NCBI RefSeq assembly: GCF_030053895.1
Contig: NZ_CP125781.1
Location: 2,852,001-2,916,000 of the forward strand
DNA: 64,000 nt
Direction: 5' to 3'
Source: Trabulsiella odontotermitis
GTDB lineage: Bacteria; Pseudomonadota; Gammaproteobacteria; Enterobacterales; Enterobacteriaceae
Below are positions 1-14,745 of this stretch, in pieces. The notes below the pieces were generated by a model. It was not told the DNA's origin. It saw nothing but the letters and a program-made list of their open reading frames with translations, and did no database searches. Position numbers and translations under genes: made by a program. Every line of letters begins with the position of its first letter. The first letter of the stretch is position 1.

Positions 1-48
1 ATGAGCGTTCAATTTAAACACCACCATCATCACCATCATCCTGACTAG
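1..48 (+). CDS. hisL: his operon leader peptide HisL
   Basis: A 15-residue peptide, MSVQFKHHHHHHHPD, with seven consecutive histidine codons and a stop at 46-48. In the his attenuation mechanism, ribosome stalling at the His codons when charged tRNA-His is scarce favours an antiterminator over the downstream terminator hairpin. The E. coli peptide is 16 residues and differs only near the N terminus. The ATG is the first base of the window, so the promoter and ribosome-binding site lie outside it. The His run, the terminator at 112-147 and hisG behind it make the identification secure. Confidence 0.95.
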   Translation: MSVQFKHHHHHHHPD

Positions 49-111
49 TCTTTCAGGCGATGTGTGCTGGAAGACATTCAGATCTTCCAGTGGTGCATGA
101 ACGCAAGAGAG

Positions 112-147
112 AGCCCCCGGAAGATCATCTTCCGGGGGCTTTTTTTT
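112..147 (+). terminator. his attenuator terminator
   Basis: A perfect GC-rich inverted repeat: 112-125 (starting agccccc) pairs with 127-140 (ending gggggct), followed by a run of eight T ending at 147. It lies between hisL and hisG, as expected of the his operon attenuator. Transcription ends here when histidine is plentiful. Confidence 0.95.
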
Positions 148-183
148 GGTTCGCTTTCAGACAGGTATACAGAGGAAATAACA

Positions 184-1083
184 ATGTCAGATAACAGCCG
201 TTTACGCATAGCTATTCAGAAATCAGGGCGCCTGAGTGAAGATTCACGCGAACTCCTTTCCCGCTGCGGCATAAAAATTAATCTCCACACGCAGCGTCTG
301 ATTGCGCTGGCCGAAAATATGCCCATCGATATTCTGCGCGTACGCGACGACGACATCCCGGGTCTGGTCATGGATGGCGTGGTTGACCTCGGCATTATTG
401 GCGAAAACGTGCTGGAAGAAGAGCTGCTGAGCCGTCGCGCGCAGGGCGAAGATCCGCGTTACTTCACGTTGCGCCGTCTTGATTTCGGCGGCTGTCGCCT
501 GTCGCTGGCGACGGAAGTTGATGATGTCTGGGACGGCCCCGCCTGCCTCGACGGCAAACGCATCGCCACCTCCTACCCTCACCTGCTGAAGCGTTATCTC
601 GACCAGAAAGGCATCTCTTTTAAATCCTGTCTGTTAAATGGTTCTGTGGAAGTCGCACCGCGTGCCGGACTGGCCGACGCCATCTGCGATCTGGTCTCCA
701 CCGGGGCGACGCTGGAAGCCAACGGCCTGCGCGAAGTGGAAGTGATTTACCGCTCGAAAGCCTGCCTGATTCAGCGCGACGGTGATATGGACGACGCCAA
801 ACAGCAGTTGATCGACAAACTTCTGACCCGTATTCAGGGCGTGATTCAGGCGCGCGAATCCAAATACATCATGCTGCATGCGCCCACTGAACGTCTGGAA
901 GAAGTTATTTCCCTGCTGCCTGGCGCCGAACGCCCGACCATTCTGCCGCTGGCCGGCGATCAGCAGCGTGTGGCAATGCACATGGTCAGCAGCGAAACCC
1001 TGTTCTGGGAAACGATGGAAAAGCTGAAAGTGCTTGGCGCCAGCTCCATTCTGGTACTGCCGATTGAGAAGATGATGGAGTAA
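184..1083 (+). CDS. hisG: ATP phosphoribosyltransferase HisG
   Basis: Catalyses the first, committed step of histidine biosynthesis (ATP + PRPP to phosphoribosyl-ATP) in the cytoplasm and is feedback-inhibited by histidine. At 299 residues it is the long form: catalytic domain followed by a C-terminal regulatory ACT-like domain. The PRPP-binding stretch [12 protein letters not shown] is at about residues 169-180. The frame is open upstream to 64, but that part crosses the attenuator hairpin. The ATG at 184 ([15 protein letters not shown]), preceded by agaggaaataac, gives the usual length. First structural gene of the operon; hisD follows after 5 bases. Confidence 0.97.
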   Translation: MSDNSRLRIAIQKSGRLSEDSRELLSRCGIKINLHTQRLIALAENMPIDILRVRDDDIPGLVMDGVVDLGIIGENVLEEELLSRRAQGEDPRYFTLRRLDFGGCRLSLATEVDDVWDGPACLDGKRIATSYPHLLKRYLDQKGISFKSCLLNGSVEVAPRAGLADAICDLVSTGATLEANGLREVEVIYRSKACLIQRDGDMDDAKQQLIDKLLTRIQGVIQARESKYIMLHAPTERLEEVISLLPGAERPTILPLAGDQQRVAMHMVSSETLFWETMEKLKVLGASSILVLPIEKMME

Positions 1084-1088
1084 CCGCC

Positions 1089-6593
<5,505 letters not shown>

Positions 6594-6600
<7 letters not shown>

Positions 6601-7193
6601 CTGAACAACTGGACTGGCAAAAAACCGACGGACTGATGCCCGCCATTATTCAACACGCAGTTTCCGGTGAAGTACTGATGCTTGGCTATATGAACCAGGA
6701 CGCACTGGCGAAAACGCAGGAGACTGGCAAAGTCACCTTTTTCTCTCGTACAAAGCAGCGCCTGTGGACCAAAGGAGAGACCTCCGGCAATGTGTTAAAT
6801 GTGGTCAGTATTACGCCGGATTGCGATAACGACACGCTGCTGGTGCTGGCGAACCCGGTTGGCCCGACCTGCCATAAAGGCACCTCCAGTTGTTTCGGCG
6901 AGACCAGTCACCAGTGGCTGTTTCTCTATCAGCTTGAGCAACTGCTGGCCGAGCGCAAAACCGCCGACCCGGCCAGTTCCTACACCGCGAAACTGTATGC
7001 CAGCGGCACCAAGCGCATCGCGCAGAAAGTGGGCGAAGAAGGCGTTGAAACCGCACTGGCGGCGACGGTGCATGATCGCAATGAACTGACTAACGAAGCG
7101 TCGGATTTGATGTATCACTTGCTGGTGCTGCTGCAGGATCAGGATCTGGATTTAACCACGGTGATTGAAAACCTGAGAAAGCGGCACAAATAA
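6594..7193 (+). CDS. hisI: bifunctional phosphoribosyl-AMP cyclohydrolase / phosphoribosyl-ATP pyrophosphatase HisIE
   Basis: A fused enzyme for steps 2 and 3 of the pathway (199 residues). The N-terminal HisI domain (to about 110) has [15 protein letters not shown], the DCDNDTLL metal-binding stretch and [12 protein letters not shown] with zinc-binding cysteines. The C-terminal HisE domain has the MazG-like [13 protein letters not shown] helix and [14 protein letters not shown]. It ends the operon; the terminator follows within 10 bases of the stop. Confidence 0.96.
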
Positions 7194-7201
7194 TCAGGCA
7201 T

Positions 7202-7228
7202 AAAAAAACCGGGCAAGCCCGGTTTTTT
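7202..7228. terminator. bidirectional terminator between hisI and wzzB
   Basis: An A-run (7202-7208), stem ccgggc (7209-7214), loop aa, stem gcccgg (7217-7222) and a T-run (7223-7228). The symmetric A/T flanks let it act for the his operon on the + strand and for wzzB on the - strand, whose genes converge here. Confidence 0.93.
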
Positions 7229-7233
7229 ATCAA

Positions 7234-8217
7234 TTACTGTTTCGGTCGATAGCTGCGTACAGCGTTGCGCCCCAGCACCACTCCCGCGCCAATCATCCCA
7301 CCCAGCAGCACCGCCAGTACCAGCGTCAACGCCCGTTTCGGACTGTCGCGATAAACCGGCAAATCAGGTTTCATAACGTAACGGTAAGCATGAATGGTGG
7401 TCGGATCGACTTTCAGGTTCTGGATGTCCAGCAGTGTCTGTTTGGTCTGGAAGTACGCAGGCGAGAACACCAGCGGACGCGTGGATTCATTCTGAATCAT
7501 CGAGTTCAGTGCATCGCTACCCAGCAGGAACATGGTGTCCTGAGTGACGTCCTGCGTTTGTTGTACCTGCGGTTTAGTAATATTGGCCTGCTCAGCAAAC
7601 TTCAGTGCTTCCTGAATCTGCTTAATGCGCAGATCTTTCTGCTCCTGCGCCACCTTCTCCTGGGTTTCCAGGGAATCACTCAGTGTGCCAATCTGCAGCG
7701 TGATGTTGTCTTTCAGGTCAACATCGATTTCTTTCGCGATCTGCTCGTCAACCTGCTGAATATACTTCGCCAGTTGCTGTTGCGCACCTTCGGCAGTCTG
7801 CCCCTGGTAGGTAATCTGCAGCGGAACCTTTTCGGTTTTTACCACTGGCTCAATAGCCAGTTTTTCTGGTTTTTCCTGATTATTGAGTGATTCCGCCAGT
7901 GCGGAAAACGCTGAATTAAAGCGATCAACCACCCGTGTCTGCAAATCAGTGACATTGGGCGCGGCATTGCCATACAGAATATTCAACGCGTTGCTGTAAG
8001 TGGCGATTTGCGCTGTGTCAGGTTGGGTAATAATCGCTGTGGATGTCCATTTTTCTTTCGCAATAAACAGGTATCCTGCCGCGACAAGAATGGCAATGAT
8101 AATACAGACGCCGATCGTCACTTTTCCACGCCAAAGTTGTATCACTACGTCAATTAAATCAATCTGTTCGGAGTCGACACGGCGCGCGTCAGTTCCATTA
8201 TTGTTATCTTGTGTCAT
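7234..8217 (-). CDS. wzzB: O-antigen chain length determinant WzzB
   Basis: Inner-membrane polysaccharide co-polymerase that sets the modal length of O-antigen made by Wzy. It has 327 residues, with TM1 at about 31-55 (KVTIGVCIIIAILVAAGYLF), a large periplasmic coiled-coil domain, and a C-terminal TM at about 297-315 (RALTLVLAVLLGGMIGAGVVL) preceded by the proline-rich segment typical of Wzz proteins. The start has an aagg Shine-Dalgarno. It is transcribed toward the his terminator. The 232-bp divergent region to the + strand epimerase gene should hold both promoters; I did not find a convincing one. Confidence 0.95.
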   Translation of the reverse strand: MTQDNNNGTDARRVDSEQIDLIDVVIQLWRGKVTIGVCIIIAILVAAGYLFIAKEKWTSTAIITQPDTAQIATYSNALNILYGNAAPNVTDLQTRVVDRFNSAFSALAESLNNQEKPEKLAIEPVVKTEKVPLQITYQGQTAEGAQQQLAKYIQQVDEQIAKEIDVDLKDNITLQIGTLSDSLETQEKVAQEQKDLRIKQIQEALKFAEQANITKPQVQQTQDVTQDTMFLLGSDALNSMIQNESTRPLVFSPAYFQTKQTLLDIQNLKVDPTTIHAYRYVMKPDLPVYRDSPKRALTLVLAVLLGGMIGAGVVLGRNAVRSYRPKQ

Positions 8218-8449
8218 ACGAACCTTATATAGGACAAAGATGGACTATTCACAAAGTGATTTAGTTTACGGATTAACCTGCCGATTACTATCAGAATTTA
8301 TCCTGATTTTCGAGGAATTTACCTGTTTCAGTGGCAATGTTAATTGTAGATTATGATTATCTTTTTTCACCTTCGACGGGTATTATTTTGCCTTTCGTAA
8401 CAGATGAAGGTGAGAGCGCCTTCCTGAACGCGTGTTTTGAGGGAATGCT

Positions 8450-9454
8450 ATGAAATATCTGGTAACAGGAGCCGCCGGTTTTATCGGTTTTCACGTCAGC
8501 GAGCGACTACTGAAAGCGGGACATCAGGTGGTGGGAATCGATAATCTCAATGATTACTACGATGTGAGTCTGAAGCAGGCGCGCCTTGACCGGCTTGTCT
8601 CCCCGCTGTTCAGCTTCCATAAAATCGATCTGGCAGACCGCCCAGCGATGGAAGCCCTGTTCGCCAGCGAGAAGTTTGATCGTGTGATTCACCTTGCCGC
8701 GCAAGCCGGTGTGCGTTATTCGCTGGAAAACCCGCATGCGTACGCCGAGTCGAACCTGCTTGGGCATCTGAACATCCTCGAAGGCTGCCGGCATAACCGT
8801 GTTCAACACCTGCTGTATGCGTCATCCAGCTCGGTCTATGGCCTGAACCGCAAAATGCCGTTCTCCACCGATGACTCTGTTGATCATCCGGTATCGCTGT
8901 ATGCGGCAACCAAGAAAGCCAACGAGTTGATGTCGCACACCTACTCACACCTTTACGGTCTGCCCACCACGGGCTTGCGCTTTTTCACCGTGTATGGCCC
9001 GTGGGGACGCCCGGATATGGCGTTGTTTAAATTCACTAAAGCGATGATTGAAGGCAAAAGCATTGACGTTTACAACTACGGCAAGATGAAGCGTGACTTC
9101 ACCTATATTGATGACATTGCCGAAGCCATTATTCGTCTGCAGGATGTGATCCCGGAAGCTAACCCGGAATGGACCGTGGAAACCGGTTCCCCGGCAACCA
9201 GCTCCGCCCCTTACCGCGTTTATAACATCGGTAACAGTTCGCCCGTCGAATTGATGGATTACATCACGGCACTGGAAGAGGCGTTAGGCATTGAAGCAGA
9301 CAAGAACATGATGCCAATTCAGCCGGGCGACGTGCTGAACACCAGCGCCGATACCAAAGCGCTGTATGAGGTGATTGGCTTTAAACCACAGACGTCTGTG
9401 AAAGACGGGGTGAAAAACTTCGTTGACTGGTATCGTGGGTTCTATAACGTCTGA
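8450..9454 (+). CDS. uge: UDP-glucuronate 4-epimerase (NAD-dependent SDR)
   Basis: Extended short-chain dehydrogenase/reductase of 334 residues. It has the Rossmann motif [10 protein letters not shown] (about 7-16), an [14 protein letters not shown] segment, a catalytic SSSVYG and a YAATKKANE active-site YxxxK. The NDYYD segment after the second strand is typical of UDP-GlcA C4 epimerases (Uge/LspL type), which make UDP-galacturonate. The substrate, UDP-GlcA, would come from Ugd encoded next door. The ATG has a good gaggga ribosome-binding site. It is the only + strand gene between wzzB and galF and so has its own transcription unit. The family is clear; exact substrate choice is inferred. 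Confidence 0.85.
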   Translation: MKYLVTGAAGFIGFHVSERLLKAGHQVVGIDNLNDYYDVSLKQARLDRLVSPLFSFHKIDLADRPAMEALFASEKFDRVIHLAAQAGVRYSLENPHAYAESNLLGHLNILEGCRHNRVQHLLYASSSSVYGLNRKMPFSTDDSVDHPVSLYAATKKANELMSHTYSHLYGLPTTGLRFFTVYGPWGRPDMALFKFTKAMIEGKSIDVYNYGKMKRDFTYIDDIAEAIIRLQDVIPEANPEWTVETGSPATSSAPYRVYNIGNSSPVELMDYITALEEALGIEADKNMMPIQPGDVLNTSADTKALYEVIGFKPQTSVKDGVKNFVDWYRGFYNV

Positions 9455-9460
9455 ATCTGT

Positions 9461-9485
9461 TTAACCCCCGGCCACCGGGGGTTAA
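9461..9485. terminator. hairpin between convergent uge and ugd
   Basis: A perfect inverted repeat, ttaacccccgg (9461-9471) / ccgggggttaa (9475-9485), with a 3-base loop, between two converging genes. There is no long T-run on either side, so strength as an intrinsic terminator is uncertain. Confidence 0.6.
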
Positions 9486-9498
9486 CAACGTCGAAGGA

Positions 9499-10665
9499 TT
9501 AGTCGTTACCAAACAGATCGCGGGTATAAACCTTATCCGCCACGTCTGACAGTTCTTCCGCCATTCGGTTGGAAACAATCACATCCGCTTCCTTCTTGAA
9601 TGCGTCCAGATCACGCACCACGCGAGAGCGGAAAAATTCATCTTCTTGCATCACCGGCTCGTAGACAATGACTTCGACGCCTTTGGCTTTGATGCGCTTC
9701 ATGATCCCCTGAATGGAAGAGGCGCGGAAGTTATCGGAACCACTCTTCATGATCAGGCGATACACCCCTACTACCTTCGGCTTACGCGCCAGGATGGAGT
9801 CAGCAATAAAGTCTTTACGTGTACGGTTGGCATCAACGATGGCTGAGATGAGGTTATTCGGCACCTGGTCATAGTTTGCCAGTAGCTGTTTGGTGTCTTT
9901 CGGCAGGCAATAACCGCCGTAGCCAAAGGATGGGTTGTTATAGTGATTGCCGATGCGCGGATCCAGACATACGCCTTCGATAATCTGACGAGAGTTCAGC
10001 CCCAGACTTTCCGCATAGCTGTCCAGCTCGTTGAAGTAGGCGACGCGCATTGCCAGAAAGGTGTTGGCGAACAACTTGATAGCTTCCGCTTCAGTGGAGT
10101 CAGTAAACAGCGTCGGGATATCTTTCTTAATCGCTCCTTCCTGCAACAGCGCCGCAAAACGCTTAGCACGCTCGGAACGTTCACCGATGACAATGCGTGA
10201 CGGGTGCAGGTTGTCGTACAGCGCACGGCCTTCACGGAGGAATTCCGGCGAGAACAGAACATTGTCGATACCGAATTTTTCTTTAATCGAGTTGGTGAAA
10301 CCGACCGGAATGGTGGATTTAATCACCATCACTGCCTTCGGGTTGATCTCGATAACATCACGGATCACCGCTTCTACGGAGGACGTATTGAAGTAGTTCG
10401 TCTTCGGATCGTAATCGGTCGGAGTCGCGATAATCACATAATCGGCATCGCGATAGGCATCGTGCTTATCGGTCGTCGCACGAAAATTCAGCGGTTTATT
10501 AGCGAGATAATCTTCAATTTCTTTATCGATGATAGGGGATTGCTTCTTGTTCAGCATATCCACCTTAGCCTGCACGATATCCAGTGCGACGACTTCATGG
10601 TGTTGTGCGATCAGGATGCCATTTGACAAGCCAACGTAACCAGTACCGGAGATAGTTATTTTCAT
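9499..10665 (-). CDS. ugd: UDP-glucose 6-dehydrogenase Ugd
   Basis: Oxidises UDP-glucose twice with NAD+ to UDP-glucuronate, the precursor of colanic acid GlcA, of UDP-GalA (through the neighbouring epimerase) and of L-Ara4N for lipid A. It has 388 residues: N-terminal NAD domain ([16 protein letters not shown]), a central dimerisation helix, and the catalytic cysteine in [13 protein letters not shown] (about 260). The ribosome-binding site is weak. A 238-bp region separates it from the gnd end and probably carries its promoter; no PhoP, PmrA or Rcs site was convincing by eye. Confidence 0.96.
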   Translation of the reverse strand: MKITISGTGYVGLSNGILIAQHHEVVALDIVQAKVDMLNKKQSPIIDKEIEDYLANKPLNFRATTDKHDAYRDADYVIIATPTDYDPKTNYFNTSSVEAVIRDVIEINPKAVMVIKSTIPVGFTNSIKEKFGIDNVLFSPEFLREGRALYDNLHPSRIVIGERSERAKRFAALLQEGAIKKDIPTLFTDSTEAEAIKLFANTFLAMRVAYFNELDSYAESLGLNSRQIIEGVCLDPRIGNHYNNPSFGYGGYCLPKDTKQLLANYDQVPNNLISAIVDANRTRKDFIADSILARKPKVVGVYRLIMKSGSDNFRASSIQGIMKRIKAKGVEVIVYEPVMQEDEFFRSRVVRDLDAFKKEADVIVSNRMAEELSDVADKVYTRDLFGND

Positions 10666-10849
10666 TCGATTGCAACTTATGTGAGTTTAACCGTGGCGAC
10701 GGCACGCTAGCCGTCACGATAATCAAGGACTGAGTGGGGTTTTACCTCTTCAGTCAACGGACTGTCAAGGCGCTGAATCCCTTATCAGACAAGACATTGA
10801 GTCGTGGTTGATGAAACTTGCAATGTAAAAAGTCAGCCATAGCAGGCAT

Positions 10850-10877
10850 AAAAAAGCCCGAAGACAAGCTTCGGGCT
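10850..10877 (-). terminator. gnd intrinsic terminator
   Basis: On the - strand the stem agcccgaag/cttcgggct (10869-10877 with 10855-10863) is followed by a run of T (the A-run 10850-10855 on the + strand). It lies 27 bases past the gnd stop. Confidence 0.9.
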
Positions 10878-10903
10878 GCATTCAGTACTAAGGCTAAATC
10901 AGA

Positions 10904-12310
10904 TTAATCCAGCCATTCGGTGTGGAACACGCCGTCTTTATCAGTGCGCTTGTAAGTGTGTGCACCGAAGTAGTCACGTTGTGCCTGAATCAGGTTTGCA
11001 GGCAGTACCGCAGAACGGTAGCTGTCGTAGTAGGCAACCGCGGCGGAGAAGGTCGGCACCGGAATACCGTTTTGTACTGCATAGGCCACGACATCACGCA
11101 GCGCCTGCTGGTAATCATCAGCGACTTTCTTGAAGTAAGGCGCTAACAGCAGGTTGGCAATGCCTTTGTTTTCAGCATAGGCGTCAGTGATTTTCTGCAG
11201 GAACTGAGCGCGGATGATGCAACCGGCACGGAAGATTTTTGCAATCTCGCCGTAGTTCAGATCCCAGTTGTGCTCGTCGGACGCGGCACGCAGCTGAGAG
11301 AAGCCCTGCGCGTAAGAGACGATTTTACCGAGGTACAGCGCACGGCGGACTTTCTCAACAAACTCGGCTTTATCCCCTGCCGGTTTGGCCTGCGGGCCAG
11401 ACAGCACTTTGGAAGCAGCAACACGTTGCGTTTTCAGGGAAGAGATGTAACGTGCAAAGACGGATTCGGTAATCAGCGACAGCGGTTCGCCGAGATCCAG
11501 AGAGCTCTGACTGGTCCATTTACCGGTACCTTTGTTTGCCGCTTCATCAAGGATCACATCAACCAGGTATTTACCCTCTTCATCTTTTTTCGTGAAGATG
11601 TCTTTGGTGATGTCGATGAGGTAGCTATTCAGCTCGCCTTCGTTCCACTCAGAGAAGACATTTGCCAGCTCGTCATTGGAGAGGTTCAGGCCGCCTTTCA
11701 GCAGAGCATACGCTTCGGCAATCAGCTGCATGTCGCCGTATTCGATGCCGTTGTGAACCATTTTCACATAGTGACCCGCACCATCCGGACCAATATAGGT
11801 CACGCAAGGCTCACCATCTTCCGCCACCGCAGCGATTTTGGTCAGGATTGGCGCAACCAGTTCATACGCTTCTTTCTGACCACCAGGCATGATGGAAGGA
11901 CCTTTCAGCGCGCCCTCTTCGCCGCCGGAAACACCGGTACCGATGAAGTTAAAGCCATCAGCAGACAGTTCACGGTTACGACGAATGGTGTCCTGGAAGA
12001 AGGTATTACCGCCATCAATGATGATGTCGCCCTTATCAAGGTACGGTTTCAGGGAATCGATAGCAGCATCAGTACCCGCACCGGCTTTCACCATCAGCAG
12101 GATGCGGCGCGGCGTTTCGAGAGACTCGACGAACTCCTGAACGGAGTAATAAGGAACCAGTTTTTTGCCCGGATTTTCGGCAACAACTTCTTCAGTTTTT
12201 TCGCGGGAGCGGTTGAAAATGGAGACGGTATAACCACGGCTCTCAATGTTGAGCGCCAGGTTGCGCCCCATCACCGCCATACCAACGACGCCGATCTGCT
12301 GTTTGGACAT
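10904..12310 (-). CDS. gnd: 6-phosphogluconate dehydrogenase, decarboxylating
   Basis: Third enzyme of the oxidative pentose phosphate pathway: 6-phosphogluconate + NADP+ to ribulose 5-phosphate + CO2 + NADPH. The 468-residue length is usual. Visible motifs are the N-terminal Rossmann [15 protein letters not shown], the substrate-binding [11 protein letters not shown] (about 127-137) and the active-site [16 protein letters not shown] (about 180-195). It has normal GC content and sits at the end of the AT-rich O-antigen block. gnd is a classic site where O-antigen clusters recombine between strains. Confidence 0.97.
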   Translation of the reverse strand: MSKQQIGVVGMAVMGRNLALNIESRGYTVSIFNRSREKTEEVVAENPGKKLVPYYSVQEFVESLETPRRILLMVKAGAGTDAAIDSLKPYLDKGDIIIDGGNTFFQDTIRRNRELSADGFNFIGTGVSGGEEGALKGPSIMPGGQKEAYELVAPILTKIAAVAEDGEPCVTYIGPDGAGHYVKMVHNGIEYGDMQLIAEAYALLKGGLNLSNDELANVFSEWNEGELNSYLIDITKDIFTKKDEEGKYLVDVILDEAANKGTGKWTSQSSLDLGEPLSLITESVFARYISSLKTQRVAASKVLSGPQAKPAGDKAEFVEKVRRALYLGKIVSYAQGFSQLRAASDEHNWDLNYGEIAKIFRAGCIIRAQFLQKITDAYAENKGIANLLLAPYFKKVADDYQQALRDVVAYAVQNGIPVPTFSAAVAYYDSYRSAVLPANLIQAQRDYFGAHTYKRTDKDGVFHTEWLD

Positions 12311-12429
12311 TACAAAACTCCTGTCTGGTGTGGTCGCCGCGACGTGTGCGCGGCTTGAAATGTGGCTTAGATGTTAACTCAGTATTGGTGCTGTCGGGTA
12401 GCCTTTGGGAGCTCATTACCAAGGGCTTC

Positions 12430-12459
12430 ATTGTATGTTATTTCTGCGTTGAAATTCAA
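12430..12459 (-). promoter_or_regulatory. candidate gnd promoter
   Basis: On the - strand: -35-like TTGAAT (12454-12459), an 18-base spacer and -10-like TACAAT (12430-12435). Transcription would start near 12423, leaving a 5' leader of about 110 bases before gnd. No terminator is seen between the last O-antigen gene and this site, so read-through into gnd is also possible. Confidence 0.4.
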
Positions 12460-12503
12460 AATAGAGCACAAGTTCTGCACACTCTAGCGATTTAGCGAGA
12501 AAT

Positions 12504-13622
12504 TTAATGCAATTGTTGATAAATCGTAAGATGTTGTTCCACTATTTTATCAATAGAGAAGGCACGTTCCGCTAAAAGTCTTCCCGCAATGCCCATTTTT
12601 ATGCGCTCTTCTGGATGCTCATATAAATATTGAATCGCATCTGCTAATGAAACTGCATCACGGACGTTGACTAATATACCCGTCTCTGAAGGTTCTATAG
12701 CATCACGGCAACCTGGTACATCTGTGGTGATTACTGCTCTTCCACAAGCCGCAGCCTCAACTAAAGCTTTCGGTAATCCCTCGCGATATGACGGCAAGCA
12801 TATAATATTAGCCTGCGAATACTGCTCAGCAATATCACTCCGGTATCCTTGTAAACTCACAACATCTTCTGTCTTCCATGCCTGCAATTCAGTGTCAGTG
12901 ATACTCGTTGGATTACAAGGATCAGGAGCACCTATTAATCGCATTTCTATTATTTCCCCGCGAGATTTAAGGATGCGCGCAGCTTCAACAAACTCATATA
13001 CGCCTTTATCTCGTAGCAATCGTGCAGCCATCACCACAACATTCCCATGCATATTTTCTGCCCGGAATGGGTAATTTTTCAAATCGACCCCAGACCCTCG
13101 GACAAGGCGAGTCTGCGATTCTTTTAATGCCTTGAAAGCGAGCATTAAATTTTTATCGTCTGGATTCTGAAATATCACAGCGATTTTCTTTTGTGCAAAA
13201 GCAAGTCTATAAAGCTTTGCTACAAACCAGCGCCGAATACTACTAACTATACCTTCACTAAGAAAAACCGTCCCTAAACCCGACACAGCAGCAACAACTG
13301 CTGGAACATGTGACAATCGAGCGGCAAGCCCACCATATAATACCGGCTTGATAGTGACTAAATGGATAATATCTGGACGGATTTTTTTGAAAATCCGGAC
13401 AAGCTGAAAAACTGTCCGGATGTCAGTTATTGGATTATTCCCACCACGTGATAGCGTAATATTATGGCATGACACACCTATTTTTCTTAAGCGTTCATCA
13501 TTCTCCGCATTTGGTGCGATCACACAAACCGCATACCCGCGCTGTTGCGCAGCAAGCAGAATCGGTAATCTATGCGATAAGAGAAAATCCACATTGTTAA
13601 TAACAAAAGCAAGCTTAGCCAT
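12504..13622 (-). CDS. family 4 glycosyltransferase (O-antigen)
   Basis: Predicted GT-B fold glycosyltransferase of 372 residues. It has the N-terminal FVINNVDFLLSHRLPILLAA start seen in WbpT/PglA-like enzymes and the C-terminal donor-binding signature PSYREGLPKALVEAAACGRAVITTD with the E-x7-E glutamate pair. It is cytoplasmic or membrane-associated and probably adds one sugar to the lipid-linked O-unit; donor and linkage cannot be read from sequence. Last gene of the O-antigen operon; its start overlaps the preceding transferase by 8 bases. GC content is below that of gnd next door, consistent with horizontal origin. Confidence 0.85.
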   Translation of the reverse strand: MAKLAFVINNVDFLLSHRLPILLAAQQRGYAVCVIAPNAENDERLRKIGVSCHNITLSRGGNNPITDIRTVFQLVRIFKKIRPDIIHLVTIKPVLYGGLAARLSHVPAVVAAVSGLGTVFLSEGIVSSIRRWFVAKLYRLAFAQKKIAVIFQNPDDKNLMLAFKALKESQTRLVRGSGVDLKNYPFRAENMHGNVVVMAARLLRDKGVYEFVEAARILKSRGEIIEMRLIGAPDPCNPTSITDTELQAWKTEDVVSLQGYRSDIAEQYSQANIICLPSYREGLPKALVEAAACGRAVITTDVPGCRDAIEPSETGILVNVRDAVSLADAIQYLYEHPEERIKMGIAGRLLAERAFSIDKIVEQHLTIYQQLH

Positions 13623-14745
13623 TATTAATCTTTTGATAGAGGTTGAGATATTTTTGCGAAATGCTATGCATTGAAAAATTTTCTTTTATTCTTTTTTGCA
13701 GCGCCAGTCCTAACTCCTTTCTCTCTGAGAAATCCATACTAAGGAGTGAACGAAGGCATTGGGCTAACTGAACCGGTTGCTTTGCTGGAACAACATATTG
13801 TCTCATACCAATGAGAAAGGAAGCATCTCCAACATCTGTGGTGACGGAAGGCACTCCCATAGCCATAGCTTCACCCAAAACATTGGGAAACCCTTCGGTT
13901 ACTGAATGAAGGCAAAATATGTCCGAAGCCTTCAGACAACATGGTATGTCATTACGTTCCCCTGCGAGTATAAATTGTTCCGCGTAACCAGTGAGATTAA
14001 TAGCATTCATCAATGCGCTATTGTCAGAAGTTAAATCCCGACCGACCATCAGAAAGCGTAGGTTCTTATCATCTTGGGCCAATTCCGCGGCGGCTTGTAT
14101 GAATGTAAGGTGATCTTTTACTGGGCTATAACGACCTACGGAGATTACCACTCGATGGTAACCCTGAATACCTAGATTCTCCTTGAGGATATTAACCAGG
14201 TCATCACTTGCACTTAAACGAGACAGATCAAATCCATTCGGAATAACTTGAGATTTTTCAGGTCTGTATCCAAGTTTTTCATGAACTTTTCGTGAGGCTT
14301 CAGCCGCATAAACTATCCGTATTGGGAGAATACCAGATAAAATAGCACAAGCATTTCGAATTAATAGAGTAAGCTTGCTCCCACCTTTATTAATATCAGT
14401 ACTACGTACACACCAGATGATGTTACGTAACCCCAGGCTCCGCGCTGCCAGTCCACCTAAGAGATCACTATGGTACATCCATGTATGTACAATATCCGGA
14501 TGTAATATAAGCAGGCGTCGGCGCAGCCGATAAAAACAGCGTAATGCACCAAAAAAAGAACGCATTCCTAATGCTTCTATTTGGATCCCTGAGTGTCTTA
14601 ATTCGTCACCGAGCGTTCCATGGTCAGTTAGAGAAATGACAATATGTTCAATTGCAGGTTCCGTTCTCTGCTCAAGGATAAGGCGTTTTAGCATGAGTTC
14701 CGCACCGCCAACATTTAAGCCGATAATGATATGAACGACTCTCAA
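13615..14745 (-). CDS. family 4 glycosyltransferase with probable TTG start (O-antigen)
   Basis: GT-B glycosyltransferase of about 376 residues. The N terminus RVVHIIIGLNVGGAELML is the acceptor-side glycine-rich start of GT4 enzymes. The C-terminal half has SVTEGFPNVLGEAMAMGVPSV with the E-x7-E motif. The frame extends upstream to an ATG at 14832, but that would overlap the previous gene by about 90 bases. A TTG at 14743-14745 overlaps the upstream stop (ATTGA) and has GGAG eight bases before it, so I take it as the start. The sugar transferred is unknown. Confidence 0.8.
   Translation of the reverse strand: MRVVHIIIGLNVGGAELMLKRLILEQRTEPAIEHIVISLTDHGTLGDELRHSGIQIEALGMRSFFGALRCFYRLRRRLLILHPDIVHTWMYHSDLLGGLAARSLGLRNIIWCVRSTDINKGGSKLTLLIRNACAILSGILPIRIVYAAEASRKVHEKLGYRPEKSQVIPNGFDLSRLSASDDLVNILKENLGIQGYHRVVISVGRYSPVKDHLTFIQAAAELAQDDKNLRFLMVGRDLTSDNSALMNAINLTGYAEQFILAGERNDIPCCLKASDIFCLHSVTEGFPNVLGEAMAMGVPSVTTDVGDASFLIGMRQYVVPAKQPVQLAQCLRSLLSMDFSERKELGLALQKRIKENFSMHSISQKYLNLYQKINNG

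Noticed and set aside
64..183. N-terminal extension of HisG to 64
   Set aside because: It would translate through the attenuator hairpin; the ATG at 184 with its ribosome-binding site gives the normal 299 residues.
10666..10849. PmrA/PhoP-type boxes upstream of ugd
   Set aside because: Half-sites such as GTTAAA-N5-ATAAG are present but too degenerate to support a call.
11270..12358. Long + strand frame opposite gnd
   Set aside because: Antisense shadow of a highly conserved gene; its translation has no family features.
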